Shown piece after piece: positions 16,765 to 25,632 of a stretch of 64,000 bases of DNA. Under the pieces are notes generated by a model. It saw nothing but the letters and a program-made list of their open reading frames with translations, made no database searches and was not told the origin of the DNA. The stretch's first letter is position 1, and every line of letters starts with the position of its first letter. The stretch comes from Micromonosporaceae bacterium KJ-029 (GTDB taxonomy: Bacteria > Actinomycetota > Actinomycetes > Mycobacteriales > Micromonosporaceae), in NCBI GenBank assembly GCA_005402585.1, contig BIFP01000021.1, forward strand, positions 310,001 to 374,000, written 5' to 3'. The position numbers and the translations under genes are program-made.

Positions 16765-18054
16765 GTGACGTGGGCGGTGACGGTGGGTGTGGCCGCAGCT
16801 CTGGTGGCCGGACTGGTCGCCGGCCTGTGGCTGTCCCGGATCGTCCCGGCGGCACGCCGGCAGGCCGGCTCCAGCGGGAGCGGGCGGGTCGGCTTCGGGT
16901 TCGGTAAGGGGAGGCTTGCGATCGCCGACAAGGAGCAGGTCGGGCTCGGCCGCCGCGCGATCGACTCGCTGCGCGCGGGGGTCGTGGTGCTCGACTCCGA
17001 GGACGTGCCCGTACTCGTCAACCCGGCGGCCCGGGCGCTGGGGCTGCTGCGCACCGGCGGCCAGCCGGGCTCGATCATCGCGCATCCGTTGATCCGTACC
17101 CTGGCCGGGCAGGTGCGCCGTACCGGCGTGCGCCGCGAGATCGAGCTGGACCTCCCCCGGGGCCGCGACAACGCCGGGGAGAACCCGCTCGGCGTGCATC
17201 TGCGGGCGATGGGACTGGGCGGCGGCTACATCGCGGTGGAAGCGGCCGACGTGACCGAGTCGCACCGGCTGGCCCGCGTACGTCGCGACTTCGTGGCCAA
17301 CGTCAGCCACGAGCTGAAGACCCCGATCGGCGCGCTGCAACTGCTCGCCGAGGCGCTGCTCGACGCCACCGTGCCGACCGGTGAGGAACGGCACGACCTC
17401 TCCGAGGACGTGCTCGCCGCCCGCCGGTTCGCCGAGCGGATCCAGCACGAGTCGACCCGGTTGGGGCGGCTGGTGCAGGAGTTGCTGGAGCTGACCCGGC
17501 TCCAGGGCGCCGAGCCGCAACCGGTCCCGGAGCCGGTCGCGGTGGACTGGGTGATCTCCGAGGTGGTCGACCGCACCCGGACCGCCGCCACCGCCCGCCG
17601 GATCGAGGTGACGGTCGAGGCGGAGCGGGGGCTGACGGTCTACGGCAGCGACAGCCAGCTGGCCACGGCGGTGGCGAACCTGGTGGAGAACGCCGTCAAC
17701 TACTCGGGCGAGGACACGACGGTACGTATCACCGCCCGCGGCACCGACGAACAGGTCGAGATCGCCGTCACGGACCAGGGCATCGGCATCGCCCCCGACG
17801 ACGTGGACCGGATCTTCGAGCGGTTCTACCGGGCCGACCAGGCTCGTTCCCGGGCGACCGGCGGCACCGGTCTCGGTCTGGCGATCGTCAAACACATCGC
17901 GAGCAACCATGGCGGCCGGGTGGATGTCGCGAGCACTCTTGGTGGTGGGTCGACGTTCACCCTTCGGCTGCCCGCCCGTCCTCCCGACGACCTCCTGGCG
18001 ACACTGCCGTCGGCTGGGATCGAGGCCGGTCCGGCCGAGCATCAGCAGGTCTGA
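16765..18054 (+). CDS. senX3: Sensor histidine kinase SenX3 (PhoR-type)
   Basis: A 429-aa membrane kinase for phosphate limitation. One N-terminal helix (VTVGVAAALVAGLVAGLWLS) is followed by a PAS-like segment at residues 50-160. The H-box is VANVSHELKTPIGALQLL near residue 185. ATP-binding boxes follow: N box LVENAVNYSGED, G1 DQGIGIAPDD, F box FERFYR and G2 TGGTGLGLAI. The start is the GTG at 16765, with TACGAT (16753-16758) 6 bp upstream, a leaderless arrangement. It phosphorylates RegX3, whose gene follows 57 bp after the stop. Confidence 0.95.
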   Translation: MTWAVTVGVAAALVAGLVAGLWLSRIVPAARRQAGSSGSGRVGFGFGKGRLAIADKEQVGLGRRAIDSLRAGVVVLDSEDVPVLVNPAARALGLLRTGGQPGSIIAHPLIRTLAGQVRRTGVRREIELDLPRGRDNAGENPLGVHLRAMGLGGGYIAVEAADVTESHRLARVRRDFVANVSHELKTPIGALQLLAEALLDATVPTGEERHDLSEDVLAARRFAERIQHESTRLGRLVQELLELTRLQGAEPQPVPEPVAVDWVISEVVDRTRTAATARRIEVTVEAERGLTVYGSDSQLATAVANLVENAVNYSGEDTTVRITARGTDEQVEIAVTDQGIGIAPDDVDRIFERFYRADQARSRATGGTGLGLAIVKHIASNHGGRVDVASTLGGGSTFTLRLPARPPDDLLATLPSAGIEAGPAEHQQV

Positions 18055-18111
18055 CCGCATATGGATCAGGCCGGGCTCCGCCCGGTCCGACCGGATGGAA
18101 AGGAAACGCCG

Positions 18112-18795
18112 TTGAGCCGCGTTCTGGTGGTCGAGGACGAGGAATCGTTTTCCGACGCCCTGTCGTACATGCTCCGCAAGGAGGGGTTCGAGGTGTCCGT
18201 GGCCGCCACGGGCACGTCGGCTCTCACCGAGTTCGACCGGACCGGCGCCGACATCGTCCTGCTGGACCTGATGCTGCCCGAGATGTCCGGCACCGAGGTG
18301 TGCCGGCAGCTGCGGCAGCGCTCACACGTGCCGATCATCATGGTCACCGCACGGGACAGCGAGATCGACAAGGTGGTCGGCCTGGAGATCGGCGCCGACG
18401 ACTACGTCACCAAGCCGTACTCACCCCGTGAGCTGGTGGCCCGGATCCGGGCGGTGCTGCGCCGGCAGACCACCGAGGCAACCGAGTCGGGCGTGCCGAC
18501 GCTGGCCGCCGGCCCGGTCCGGATGGACATCGAGCGGCACGTGGTGACCGTCGACGGGGGCGCCGTTCAGCTGCCGCTGAAGGAGTTCGAGCTGCTGGAG
18601 CTGCTGCTGCGTAACGCGGGCCGGGTGCTCACCCGGGGGCAGCTGATCGACCGGGTCTGGGGCGCCGACTACGTGGGCGACACCAAGACTCTGGACGTGC
18701 ACGTCAAGCGGCTGCGGTCGAAGATCGAGCCGGAGCCGTCCACCCCGCGCCACATCGTCACGGTGCGCGGTCTCGGCTACAAGTTCGAGCCCTGA
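18112..18795 (+). CDS. regX3: Response regulator RegX3 (OmpR family)
   Basis: A 227-aa regulator with an N-terminal receiver domain: acidic pocket EDEES near residue 8, phospho-acceptor Asp in VLLDLMLPEMSG near residue 52, and Lys in YVTKPYSPREL near residue 101. A winged-helix DNA-binding domain follows (LKEFELLELLLRNAGRVLTR, then DVHVKRLRSKIEP). The TTG at 18112 is favoured because AAAGGA lies 7 nt upstream and homology starts at LSRVLVVEDEE; an in-frame ATG at 18061 would add 17 unrelated residues. It probably controls phosphate uptake genes and the phoU/senX3 promoters. Confidence 0.95.
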   Translation: MSRVLVVEDEESFSDALSYMLRKEGFEVSVAATGTSALTEFDRTGADIVLLDLMLPEMSGTEVCRQLRQRSHVPIIMVTARDSEIDKVVGLEIGADDYVTKPYSPRELVARIRAVLRRQTTEATESGVPTLAAGPVRMDIERHVVTVDGGAVQLPLKEFELLELLLRNAGRVLTRGQLIDRVWGADYVGDTKTLDVHVKRLRSKIEPEPSTPRHIVTVRGLGYKFEP

Positions 18796-18862
18796 TCCGC
18801 GCCGTACCGTCGCCCCGCGAGCCGCTCTCCGGCCGACGGCCGGCGGGCTGAGTCGAGGGCGG

Positions 18863-19672
18863 TCAGTCGCCGTCGGCGGGGTGCGGGGCGACCATGCCCT
18901 GCCGGGTCCGCGCCGCGCACAGTCCGGCCAGCTTGGTGTACGCGGCCTCGCCGATGAGCGCGGACAACTCGGGGCGGTACGACAGGTACATCGGCTCGGT
19001 GCCGACGTGCGCGTCGGTGGAGGACGTACACCACCAGTCCAGGTCGTGCCCGCCGGCGCCCCAGCCCCGCCGGTCGAACTCGGTCAGCGTGGAGACCAGC
19101 ACCTTCGTGTTGTCCGGCCGCTTCACCCACTCCTGGTCCCGCCGGATCGGCAACTGCCAGCACACGTCCGGCTTGTACTCCAGCGGGTGCACCCCGTCGC
19201 GCAGCGCCTGGGCGTGCAGCGCGCAGCCGCCGCCACCGGCGAAGTCCGCGTCGTTGAGGAAGACGCACGGACCGTCGGAATCCTGGGTGGCGGTGCGCCG
19301 CGCCGGGTTCTTGCCGTCCACGGTGTCGTTCTCGGTCCAGTTCTTGAAGCCGCGGCGGAAGTGCTGCCAGGTCGCCGGGGTCAGACGTTTCACCGCGGAC
19401 CGGACCCGCTTCTCGTCGTCGGAGTCGGTGAAGAACGCGCCGTGCGAGCAGCAGCCGTCGGCGGAGCGACCGGCGATGATGCCGTGGCAGCCCCGGCCGA
19501 AGACGCAGGTCCACCGGGACAGCAGCCAGGTGAGGTCGGCCCGGACCAGGTGCCGCTCGTCCGCCGGGTCGACAAATTCGATCCACTCCCGGGGGAAGTC
19601 CAGCGGTACCTCACGGCTGCGCGGATCCGCCGGGTCGTCCACCAGTACGCGGAGTTCGATCTGACCTGTCAC
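18863..19672 (-). CDS. Conserved Cys-rich protein (Rv0495c-like)
   Basis: A 269-aa protein of unknown function with at least nine cysteines. Clusters include [12 protein letters not shown] near residue 56, [10 protein letters not shown] near residue 72, [17 protein letters not shown] and PDVCWQLP. The spacing suggests a metal or iron-sulfur site similar in style to YkgJ/DUF3109 proteins, but I cannot confirm the family. The N-terminus ([20 protein letters not shown]) is beta-rich. The start is the GTG at 19672. By position it matches Rv0495c between regX3 and the exopolyphosphatase gene in mycobacteria. It is divergent from ppx with only 73 bp between. Confidence 0.75.
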   Translation of the reverse strand: MTGQIELRVLVDDPADPRSREVPLDFPREWIEFVDPADERHLVRADLTWLLSRWTCVFGRGCHGIIAGRSADGCCSHGAFFTDSDDEKRVRSAVKRLTPATWQHFRRGFKNWTENDTVDGKNPARRTATQDSDGPCVFLNDADFAGGGGCALHAQALRDGVHPLEYKPDVCWQLPIRRDQEWVKRPDNTKVLVSTLTEFDRRGWGAGGHDLDWWCTSSTDAHVGTEPMYLSYRPELSALIGEAAYTKLAGLCAARTRQGMVAPHPADGD

Positions 19673-19745
19673 CCGGCCCAGCGTACGCGTGGTGTGCCGG
19701 GCAGGTCGGTGAGTGACGCGAACCGGTTGGCCCTAGGGTTCTCCC

Positions 19746-20690
19746 ATGCGACTGGGTGTCCTCGACGTCGGTTCGAACACGGTGCACCTGCTGGTGGTCG
19801 ATGCCCACCGCGGGGCGCACCCGTGGCCGGCGCACTCGGAGAAGACGGTGCTGCGGCTCGCCGAGCAGATCGGCCCGGACGGCGCGCTCGGCGAGACCGG
19901 CGCGGACGCCCTGGTGAAGGCGGTCAGCGCGGCCCGCACCTCGGCCAGCGGCCTGGAGGTCGACGACCTGCTCGCCTTCGCCACCTCGGCGGTACGCGAC
20001 GCCACCAACGCCGCCGACGTGCTGGCCCGGGTCCGGGACTCCGCCGGCGTACGCCTGGAGGTGCTCTCCGGCGCGGACGAGGCGCGGATGACCTTCCTCG
20101 CGGTCCGGCGGTGGTTCGGCTGGTCCGCCGGTCGGCTGCTGGTGCTGGACATCGGCGGCGGCTCGCTGGAGATCGCGGCGGGCATCGACGAGGACCCGGA
20201 CGTCGCGGTGTCGCTGCCACTCGGCGCCGGCCGGCTGACCCGGGACCGACTCGGAACCGACCCGGAGAGCCAGCTCCCGCCGACGCCGGAAACGGTGGAC
20301 GAACTGCGTGAGTACGTCGACGGACTGCTCGACCCGGTGGTGGAGCAGATGACCGAGGTGGGCTGGGAGCGCTCGGTGGCCACCTCCAAGACGTTCCGCA
20401 CCCTGGCCCGGCTCGCCGGAGCCGCCCCCAGCGGTGCCGGGCTCTGGGCCCGTCGCCGGCTCACCCGCTCCGGGCTGCGACAGGTGCTCGGCTTCATCCG
20501 GCACATCCCGCCGGCACAGTTGGTCGAGCTGGAAGGGGTGAGCGCCGGCCGGGCCCACCAGTTGCTGGCCGGCGCGGTCGTCGCCGAGACGGTGATGCGG
20601 CGACTCGGCGTGGACTCGCTGGACATCTGCCCGTGGGCGCTGCGCGAGGGTGTGATTCTCAGCCGGTTGGACCAGTTGACGCCGGTGTGA
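19746..20690 (+). CDS. ppx: Exopolyphosphatase (Ppx/GppA family)
   Basis: A 314-aa member of the Ppx/GppA family, which trims inorganic polyphosphate or hydrolyses pppGpp. The ASKHA-fold phosphate-1 loop is [13 protein letters not shown] near residue 5. [12 protein letters not shown] and [10 protein letters not shown] follow. Phosphate-2 is [14 protein letters not shown] near residue 137. It is a short form lacking the C-terminal HD domain, like M. tuberculosis PPX1. TAGGGT (19734-19739) ends 6 bp before the ATG, so the mRNA is probably leaderless. Location beside phoU-senX3-regX3 fits a role in phosphate economy. Confidence 0.9.
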   Translation: MRLGVLDVGSNTVHLLVVDAHRGAHPWPAHSEKTVLRLAEQIGPDGALGETGADALVKAVSAARTSASGLEVDDLLAFATSAVRDATNAADVLARVRDSAGVRLEVLSGADEARMTFLAVRRWFGWSAGRLLVLDIGGGSLEIAAGIDEDPDVAVSLPLGAGRLTRDRLGTDPESQLPPTPETVDELREYVDGLLDPVVEQMTEVGWERSVATSKTFRTLARLAGAAPSGAGLWARRRLTRSGLRQVLGFIRHIPPAQLVELEGVSAGRAHQLLAGAVVAETVMRRLGVDSLDICPWALREGVILSRLDQLTPV

Positions 20691-20765
20691 TCCGAGTCGT
20701 CCCCAGCACCCGTTTTGCTGCTTCTCGTCGCGATGGCTCCATCGACGCGGGCTACCCTCGGTGGT

Positions 20766-21572
20766 GTGGCTTCCCGCGTTCCTGTGCTCCTGTCCAGTTC
20801 CTCGGTCTTCCCTGAGCGGACCGCGGCGGCGTTTCAGCTGGCTGCCGCGCTCGGCTACGACGGGCTCGAGGTGATGGTGTGGACCGACGCGGTCAGCCAG
20901 GATGCCGGTGCGCTGCGCGGGCTGGCTGACCACTACGGCGTTCCGGTGCTCTCCGTGCACGCGCCCTGCCTGCTGGTCACCCAACGGGTCTGGAGCCCGG
21001 ATCCGTGGGAGCGGCTGCGCAGGGCGGCCGTGCTGGCCGAGACGCTGGAGGCGCCGACCGTGGTGGTGCATCCGCCGTTCACCTGGCAGCGGGAGTACGC
21101 CCGCAACTTCGCCGAGGGGCTCGACCGGGTGGCCGGCCAGTTCGGTGGGCTGCGGTTCGCGGTGGAGAACATGTACCCGGTGCGGATGGCCGGCCGGCAG
21201 TTCGTCCCGTACGTGCCGGGCTGGGATCCGACCGACGTCGGTTACGCCTCGTACACGCTTGATCTGTCGCACTGCGCCGCCTCGCACAGCGACGCCCTGA
21301 CCATGGCCGACCGGATGGGCGCCGGGCTGGCGCACGTACATCTCGGTGACGGCACCGGCGAGGGGCGCGACGAGCACCTGGTGCCTGGACGGGGCGCCCA
21401 GCCCTGCGCCGAGCTGCTCCGCTCACTGGCCGGCCGGGGCTTCACCGGCTCGGTGGCCGTGGAGGTGACCACCCGGGGCGCGAAGAGCCGGCAGGTGCGC
21501 GAGGCGGACCTGCGGGAGGCGCTGGCCTTCGCCCGCCAGCACCTCAACACCCCGTCCCCGGTCGACGCCTGA
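20766..21572 (+). CDS. Sugar phosphate isomerase/epimerase-like TIM barrel protein
   Basis: A 268-aa protein of the xylose isomerase-like TIM-barrel superfamily. Metal-site residues appear in [11 protein letters not shown], then LSVHAPCLL, then VVHPPFTWQ, then FAVENMYPV, then LDLSHCAAS and [20 protein letters not shown]. Activity and substrate are unknown. The GTG at 20766 is chosen because the family starts there and TACCCT (20753-20758) lies 7 bp upstream, again a leaderless pattern. It follows ppx by 75 bp. This matches the position of Rv0498 in mycobacteria. Confidence 0.85.
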   Translation: MASRVPVLLSSSSVFPERTAAAFQLAAALGYDGLEVMVWTDAVSQDAGALRGLADHYGVPVLSVHAPCLLVTQRVWSPDPWERLRRAAVLAETLEAPTVVVHPPFTWQREYARNFAEGLDRVAGQFGGLRFAVENMYPVRMAGRQFVPYVPGWDPTDVGYASYTLDLSHCAASHSDALTMADRMGAGLAHVHLGDGTGEGRDEHLVPGRGAQPCAELLRSLAGRGFTGSVAVEVTTRGAKSRQVREADLREALAFARQHLNTPSPVDA

Positions 21573-21597
21573 CCCGCACCCGCGGCCGGGCGGGAGA

Positions 21598-22155
21598 TCA
21601 GGGGACCGGGGCCAGCGGGTCCGGCTGGCTCGGCACTGCCGCCCGCTTGCGGGCCCGATGCGCGGCCACGTGCGAGCGGGTGGCGCAGCGCTCCGAGCAG
21701 AACCGTCGGCAGCAGTTGGACGAGGTGTCCAGGTAGACGTTGCCGCAGCGGTCGTCCGCGCAGACGCCGAACCGGGCGCTGCCGTACTCGCAGAGCCAGA
21801 CCGACAGGCCCCAGACCGCGCCGGCGAGGTACTCCGAGCTGACTGAGGCGCCCCGGCTGGTGACGTGCATGTGCCAGTCGCTGGAGTCGTGCCCGGAGAT
21901 GCGTGGCTGCACCGGGAACGTTTCCAGCAGCGAGTTCAGCTCGGCCACCGCCTCGGCGTCGCGCCCGGAGGTGCCGTATTCGAAGACGTCACGCAACCGC
22001 TTCTGCGCGCGCCGGAAGGTCGCCAGATCCCGCTCCGCGACCTCCTCGCGCATCCACGCGTTGTCGTCGGGAAAGATGGACCGCAGGTCGTCGAGGTCGT
22101 CCAGGCGGGAGTTGACAAGGTCAACTCCGGTCCGGGCGTACGCGTCGAAGTTCAC
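21598..22155 (-). CDS. CGNR zinc-finger protein (ABATE domain)
   Basis: A 185-aa protein beginning VNFDAYARTGVDLVN, the common start of the ABATE/CGNR family. The C-terminus has the zinc finger FGVCADDRCGNVYLD, then NCCRRFCSERCATRSHVAAH, where CGNR has drifted to the CGNV variant. Members are predicted DNA-binding regulators. The GTG at 22155 lies only 1 nt after GGAGG, which is unusually close, so the start is uncertain. The gene lies 19 bp downstream of the ATP-grasp gene and is probably part of the same transcript. Confidence 0.8.
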   Translation of the reverse strand: MNFDAYARTGVDLVNSRLDDLDDLRSIFPDDNAWMREEVAERDLATFRRAQKRLRDVFEYGTSGRDAEAVAELNSLLETFPVQPRISGHDSSDWHMHVTSRGASVSSEYLAGAVWGLSVWLCEYGSARFGVCADDRCGNVYLDTSSNCCRRFCSERCATRSHVAAHRARKRAAVPSQPDPLAPVP

Positions 22156-22174
22156 GCCTCCAAAGGTAGACGAC

Positions 22175-23341
22175 TTATCCGCTACGCGGCGTGTCGATGT
22201 AGTGGGGCAGGAACCGGGCGTACCCATCGGTGATCAGGCTCGCGCTCTCCCGCACCCCGGCGCCCGCCGACTCGCCGTCGACGATCCAGCTGCCCAGCAC
22301 CATCCGGCTGCCGGCAAACTCGGGCAGGGCCCGGAACTCCTGATAGCAGAAGCCCTCGTCGCCGTAGTCGCCCGGATTGGCGATCTCACCGCCGGGGGTG
22401 ACGATCTGCACCCCGGCACCCTCCCGCCCGAGCAGCGGCTTAGCGACGTACTCCGGCATCCCGCGCGGTGAGTCGAGGTACGCGGGCAGTAGCAGTTCGT
22501 GCCCCGGGTACAGCTCCCAGAGCACCGCCAGCAACGCCTTGTTGGACAGCAACAGCTTCCAGGCCGGCTCGATCCACGTGGTCGGGGTGCCCGGCGCCAG
22601 CGCCAGCGGCCCGTACGGCTCGGCGAGCATCCACTCCCAGGGGTAGAGCTTGAAGCAGGTGGTCACCGGGGCGTCGGCGGCGTCGACGAAGCGACGGCCG
22701 TCCCAGCCGATCTCCTGGACCGGCAGCAGTTCGACCTCCAGCCCGGCCTGGCGGGCGGTCTCGGCCAGGTAGCCGGCGGTCATGTGGTCCTCGCCGGTCT
22801 CCTCCTCGTTCGACCAGACCACGTGTACCCGCCGGTCGTGCAGGCCGGCGCCGATCTTCGCCCAGGTCGCGACGAGCCGCTCGTGCAGGCTGTTCCACTG
22901 GTCCAGTTCGGGCCGGGTGTGCTCCAGCCAGTACCACTGGACGATGCTCGCCTCGACCAGCGCGGTCGGGGTGTCCGCGTTGTACTCCAGCAGCTTCGGC
23001 GGCCAGCTGCCGTCGTACCAGAGATCGAAACGGCCGTAGAGGGTGGGCGGCGCCTCCCGGAGCGACCGGGCGACCGCCTCGGCCGCCCAGCCGGGAATGC
23101 CGAACTCGGCGTACCGGTTGCGCTCCACCACGTGCGTGGCGGCCGCCACCGACATCCGGTGCAGTTCCTCGGTGGCCTCCTCCAGCCGCAGCACCTCGTC
23201 CAGGTCGAAGGCGTACGCCGCGGTCTCGTCCCAGTACGACATCACCCCGCCGTCGGGCAGTTCGGTGTCGACGTACACCAGGCCCTGGGCGCGGATGGTG
23301 GCGTCCCAGTCGGGACGTGGGGCGACCCGCTCGCGGCGCAC
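22175..23341 (-). CDS. Glutathionylspermidine synthase-like ATP-grasp protein (YgiC type)
   Basis: A 388-aa protein with the C-terminal synthetase fold of glutathionylspermidine synthase. Markers are RFDLWYDGSWPPKLLEYNADTP near residue 105, EDHMTAGYLAETA near residue 185, WKLLLSNKALLAVLWELYPG near residue 265 and YVAKPLLGREGAGV near residue 305. These ligate a carboxylate to an amine using ATP. Actinobacteria lack glutathione, so the peptide substrate must differ. The GTG start at 23341 lies 2 bp past the stop of a small lipoprotein gene, recalling the E. coli ygiB-ygiC pair. Confidence 0.85.
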   Translation of the reverse strand: MRRERVAPRPDWDATIRAQGLVYVDTELPDGGVMSYWDETAAYAFDLDEVLRLEEATEELHRMSVAAATHVVERNRYAEFGIPGWAAEAVARSLREAPPTLYGRFDLWYDGSWPPKLLEYNADTPTALVEASIVQWYWLEHTRPELDQWNSLHERLVATWAKIGAGLHDRRVHVVWSNEEETGEDHMTAGYLAETARQAGLEVELLPVQEIGWDGRRFVDAADAPVTTCFKLYPWEWMLAEPYGPLALAPGTPTTWIEPAWKLLLSNKALLAVLWELYPGHELLLPAYLDSPRGMPEYVAKPLLGREGAGVQIVTPGGEIANPGDYGDEGFCYQEFRALPEFAGSRMVLGSWIVDGESAGAGVRESASLITDGYARFLPHYIDTPRSG

Positions 23342-23343
23342 GC

Positions 23344-23619
23344 TCAGCCGCCGCAGGCGGCCAGGTGGGTGCCGAACCCGCCCCGCTCGGGCACGGCCGC
23401 GCCGACCGGCTCCGGGGCACCACGGCCGGCCGGTTCGGCACCGGCTGCCGGGATCCGCATGGCCAGGGCCACGGTCTCGCCGCCACCGGTCGGGCCGAGG
23501 GCGTCGCAGTCATCGTCGTCGGAGGTCATGTTGCAGCCGGAGAGGGCGAGCGCCAGGGCGGTGAGCGCGCCGAGCTGCACGGAGGCCGAACGGAGCCGGC
23601 GGCGGGGGCGTTGTTCCAC
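23344..23619 (-). CDS. Small lipoprotein paired with ATP-grasp gene
   Basis: A 91-aa predicted lipoprotein. Basic N-terminus (MEQRPRRRLRSASVQ), hydrophobic run LGALTALALALSGC with the lipobox Cys near residue 29, then an acidic patch TSDDDDCDALG and a Gly/Pro/Ala-rich rest ending HLAACGG. No domain is recognised. It sits directly before the ATP-grasp gene (2 bp gap), so the two are probably translationally coupled. The pairing parallels YgiB (DUF1190 lipoprotein) with YgiC. The start is a GTG at 23619. Confidence 0.7.
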   Translation of the reverse strand: MEQRPRRRLRSASVQLGALTALALALSGCNMTSDDDDCDALGPTGGGETVALAMRIPAAGAEPAGRGAPEPVGAAVPERGGFGTHLAACGG

Positions 23620-23668
23620 GCAATGGTTGTAACCGATGGACGCCAGCGCTGTCGCGGTGGGAGGCGTG

Positions 23669-23750
23669 AAAGGAAGGGCCCCTTGTTAACGCATAGCGTA
23701 GAGAAGGGAACCCGTCTCACCGTTAGGTGTTAATAGGGGGCCCCTCCTTA
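23669..23750. repeat. Dispersed GGAAGGGCCCC repeat, two divergent units
   Basis: AAGGAAGGGCCCCTTGTTAA (23669-23688) and GTTAATAGGGGGCCCCTCCT near 23728-23748 are opposed copies of the element also found at 9921, 15853 and 59852. A third, degraded motif (AGAAGGGAACCC) lies between. It occupies the space between the divergent lipoprotein and proline dehydrogenase genes. Confidence 0.78.
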
Positions 23751-23817
23751 CCGCAGGGTGGGGACGGGGACGGAAGCTGGGCGCTCCAGCCGGCAGGGTG
23801 GGCGTTACGCTCAGCTC

Positions 23818-24738
23818 ATGCTCCGTTCCGTCATCCTCGCCGCCTCCCGGTCATCCCGGGTCGAGCGGCTCGTCGCGACGGCCCCGTTCACCCGGGACGT
23901 CGTGCGTCGGTTCGTCGCCGGCGCCAAGACCGACGACGCGTTGCGCGCCACCCGCGAACTCGTCGGCGACGGTCTCGCGGTCACCCTCGACCATCTCGGC
24001 GAGGACACCGTCACCCCCGACCAGGCCCGCGCCACGCGGGACGAGTACCTCACCCTGCTGCGGCTGCTCGCCGAGGCGAAGCTGACACCGGCCGCCGAGG
24101 TGAGTGTCAAGCTGTCGGCCCTCGGCCAGGCGTTCGACGAGCAGCTCGCCTACGACAACGCGCGGGCGATCTGCGCCGCGGCCGACGCCGTGGGCACCAC
24201 CGTCACCCTGGACATGGAGGACCACACCACCACCGACTCGACCCTGGACATCCTGGCCAAGCTGCGCAAGGACTTCCCGTCGACCGGGGCGGTGCTCCAG
24301 GCGTACCTGCGGCGCACCGAGTCGGACTGCCGCGAGTTGGCCGCGGCCGGGTCTCGGGTACGGCTGTGCAAGGGCGCGTACAAGGAGCCGGAGTCGGTGG
24401 CGTACCAGTCGGCCCGCGAGGTCGACAAGTCGTACGTCCGCTGCCTCAACATCCTCATGTCCGGCGACGGTTACCCGATGCTGGCGACCCACGACCCCCG
24501 GTTGATCGCCATCGGCGAGGACCGGGCCCGCTGGTTCGACCGTGGTCCCGATCGCTTCGAGTTCCAGATGCTCTACGGCATCCGGCCGGAGGAGCAGGCC
24601 CGCCTGGTGGGCGAGGGCTACACGGTGCGCACCTACGTGCCGTACGGCGACGACTGGTACGGCTATCTGATGCGCCGCCTCGCCGAGCGCCCGGCCAACC
24701 TGACCTTCTTCGCCCGCTCGCTGGCCTCGAAGAAGTAG
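23818..24738 (+). CDS. Proline dehydrogenase (monofunctional PRODH)
   Basis: A 306-aa FAD-dependent TIM-barrel enzyme that oxidises proline to pyrroline-5-carboxylate, donating electrons to the quinone pool. Visible motifs are VSVKLSALGQ near residue 95, TLDMEDHTTTDSTLDIL near residue 130, QAYLRRTESDC, RLCKGAYKEP near residue 182, and the substrate-binding MRRLAERPAN near residue 285. The ATG at 23818 has TACGCT (23806-23811) 6 bp upstream, predicting a leaderless mRNA. The partner P5C dehydrogenase gene is not in the window. Confidence 0.93.
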   Translation: MLRSVILAASRSSRVERLVATAPFTRDVVRRFVAGAKTDDALRATRELVGDGLAVTLDHLGEDTVTPDQARATRDEYLTLLRLLAEAKLTPAAEVSVKLSALGQAFDEQLAYDNARAICAAADAVGTTVTLDMEDHTTTDSTLDILAKLRKDFPSTGAVLQAYLRRTESDCRELAAAGSRVRLCKGAYKEPESVAYQSAREVDKSYVRCLNILMSGDGYPMLATHDPRLIAIGEDRARWFDRGPDRFEFQMLYGIRPEEQARLVGEGYTVRTYVPYGDDWYGYLMRRLAERPANLTFFARSLASKK

Positions 24739-24798
24739 CCCGCGCCCCGCTCGCGGACCGGAACGTCGCCCCTTCGGGTGACGATCCGGGGCCACCCC

Positions 24799-24827
24799 TT
24801 GACGAACATGGCTAATGGGGTTAGCTT
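24799..24827 (+). promoter_or_regulatory. Promoter with internal palindrome for hydrolase-TetR operon
   Basis: TTGACG (24799-24804), a 17-bp spacer and TAGCTT (24822-24827) form a good promoter. The predicted transcription start falls at or next to the ATG at 24835. The palindrome GCTAATGGGGTTAGC (24811-24825) fills the spacer and overlaps the -10, an ideal repressor site, probably for the TetR protein encoded by the second gene. Confidence 0.7.
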
Positions 24828-24834
24828 TTCGGCT

Positions 24835-25632
24835 ATGGCTACTAGCTTTGTCGAACAGGGCGGCGGTCGGATCGCGTACGAGGTGCACGGGCAGGGGCCG
24901 TTGGTGGTCCTCTCGCACGGCATGGGGGAGGACCGCCGCTCCTACCGGCACCTGATCCCGCTGCTGGTCGACGCGGGCTACCGGGTGGCCTCGGTCGACG
25001 TCCGCGGGCACGGCGACTCCAGCGCTGGCTGGCCGACGTACGCCCCGACGGAGGTGGGCGGCGACCTGCTGGCAGTGGTCCGCGACCTCGGGGGCGGCCC
25101 GGCCACTCTGGTCGGCAACTCCTCCAGCGCCGCCGCCGTGGTCTTCGCCGCCACCGACGCGCCGGAGCTGGTCAACGGCATCGTGCTGGTCGGCGCCTTC
25201 GTCGCGCAGCCGAATAATCCGTTCCTGCGCCTGGCCCAGGCCGTGGTGCTGCGCAGCCCACGGCTGTTCGGGCTGTTCCACCGCACGCTGTTCCCGGTGC
25301 ACCGGCCCGCCGACGACGCGGCGTACCGCAGGGCCATGGTGGCCGCGCTGCGGCGGCCCGGCCGGATGGCCGCGGTGCGCGGGGTTGTCGTCCCGGTCGA
25401 GCCGCACTGGACCGCCCAGGCCCCACAGGTGCGGCAACCGGTGCTGGTGCTGATGGGCGCGAAGGATCCCGACTTCCGCGACCCGGCCGGCGAGGCCCGC
25501 GCCGCCCGACGGCTCTTCGAGGTCGCCGAGGCGCGAATGATCAGCGATTCCGGGCACTACCCGCACGCCGACCGGCCCGAGGCGATGGCGGCCGAGCTGG
25601 TCGAGTTCCTCGCGGTGACCAACCGTGCCTAG
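24835..25632 (+). CDS. Alpha/beta hydrolase
   Basis: A 265-aa alpha/beta hydrolase. The oxyanion region LSHGMGEDRRSY is near residue 27 and VDVRGHGDSS near residue 58. The nucleophile elbow reads LVGNSSSAA, so the usual GxSxG has lost its last Gly (Ser instead). Candidate acid and base are in MGAKDPDF and DSGHYPHADRPE near the C-terminus. Substrate unknown. Its stop overlaps the start of the TetR gene by 8 nt. It is probably leaderless and repressed by that TetR. Confidence 0.88.
   Translation: MATSFVEQGGGRIAYEVHGQGPLVVLSHGMGEDRRSYRHLIPLLVDAGYRVASVDVRGHGDSSAGWPTYAPTEVGGDLLAVVRDLGGGPATLVGNSSSAAAVVFAATDAPELVNGIVLVGAFVAQPNNPFLRLAQAVVLRSPRLFGLFHRTLFPVHRPADDAAYRRAMVAALRRPGRMAAVRGVVVPVEPHWTAQAPQVRQPVLVLMGAKDPDFRDPAGEARAARRLFEVAEARMISDSGHYPHADRPEAMAAELVEFLAVTNRA

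Noticed and set aside
16102..18060. 652-aa minus-strand frame opposite senX3
   Set aside because: senX3 on the plus strand has every kinase motif; the minus frame has none.
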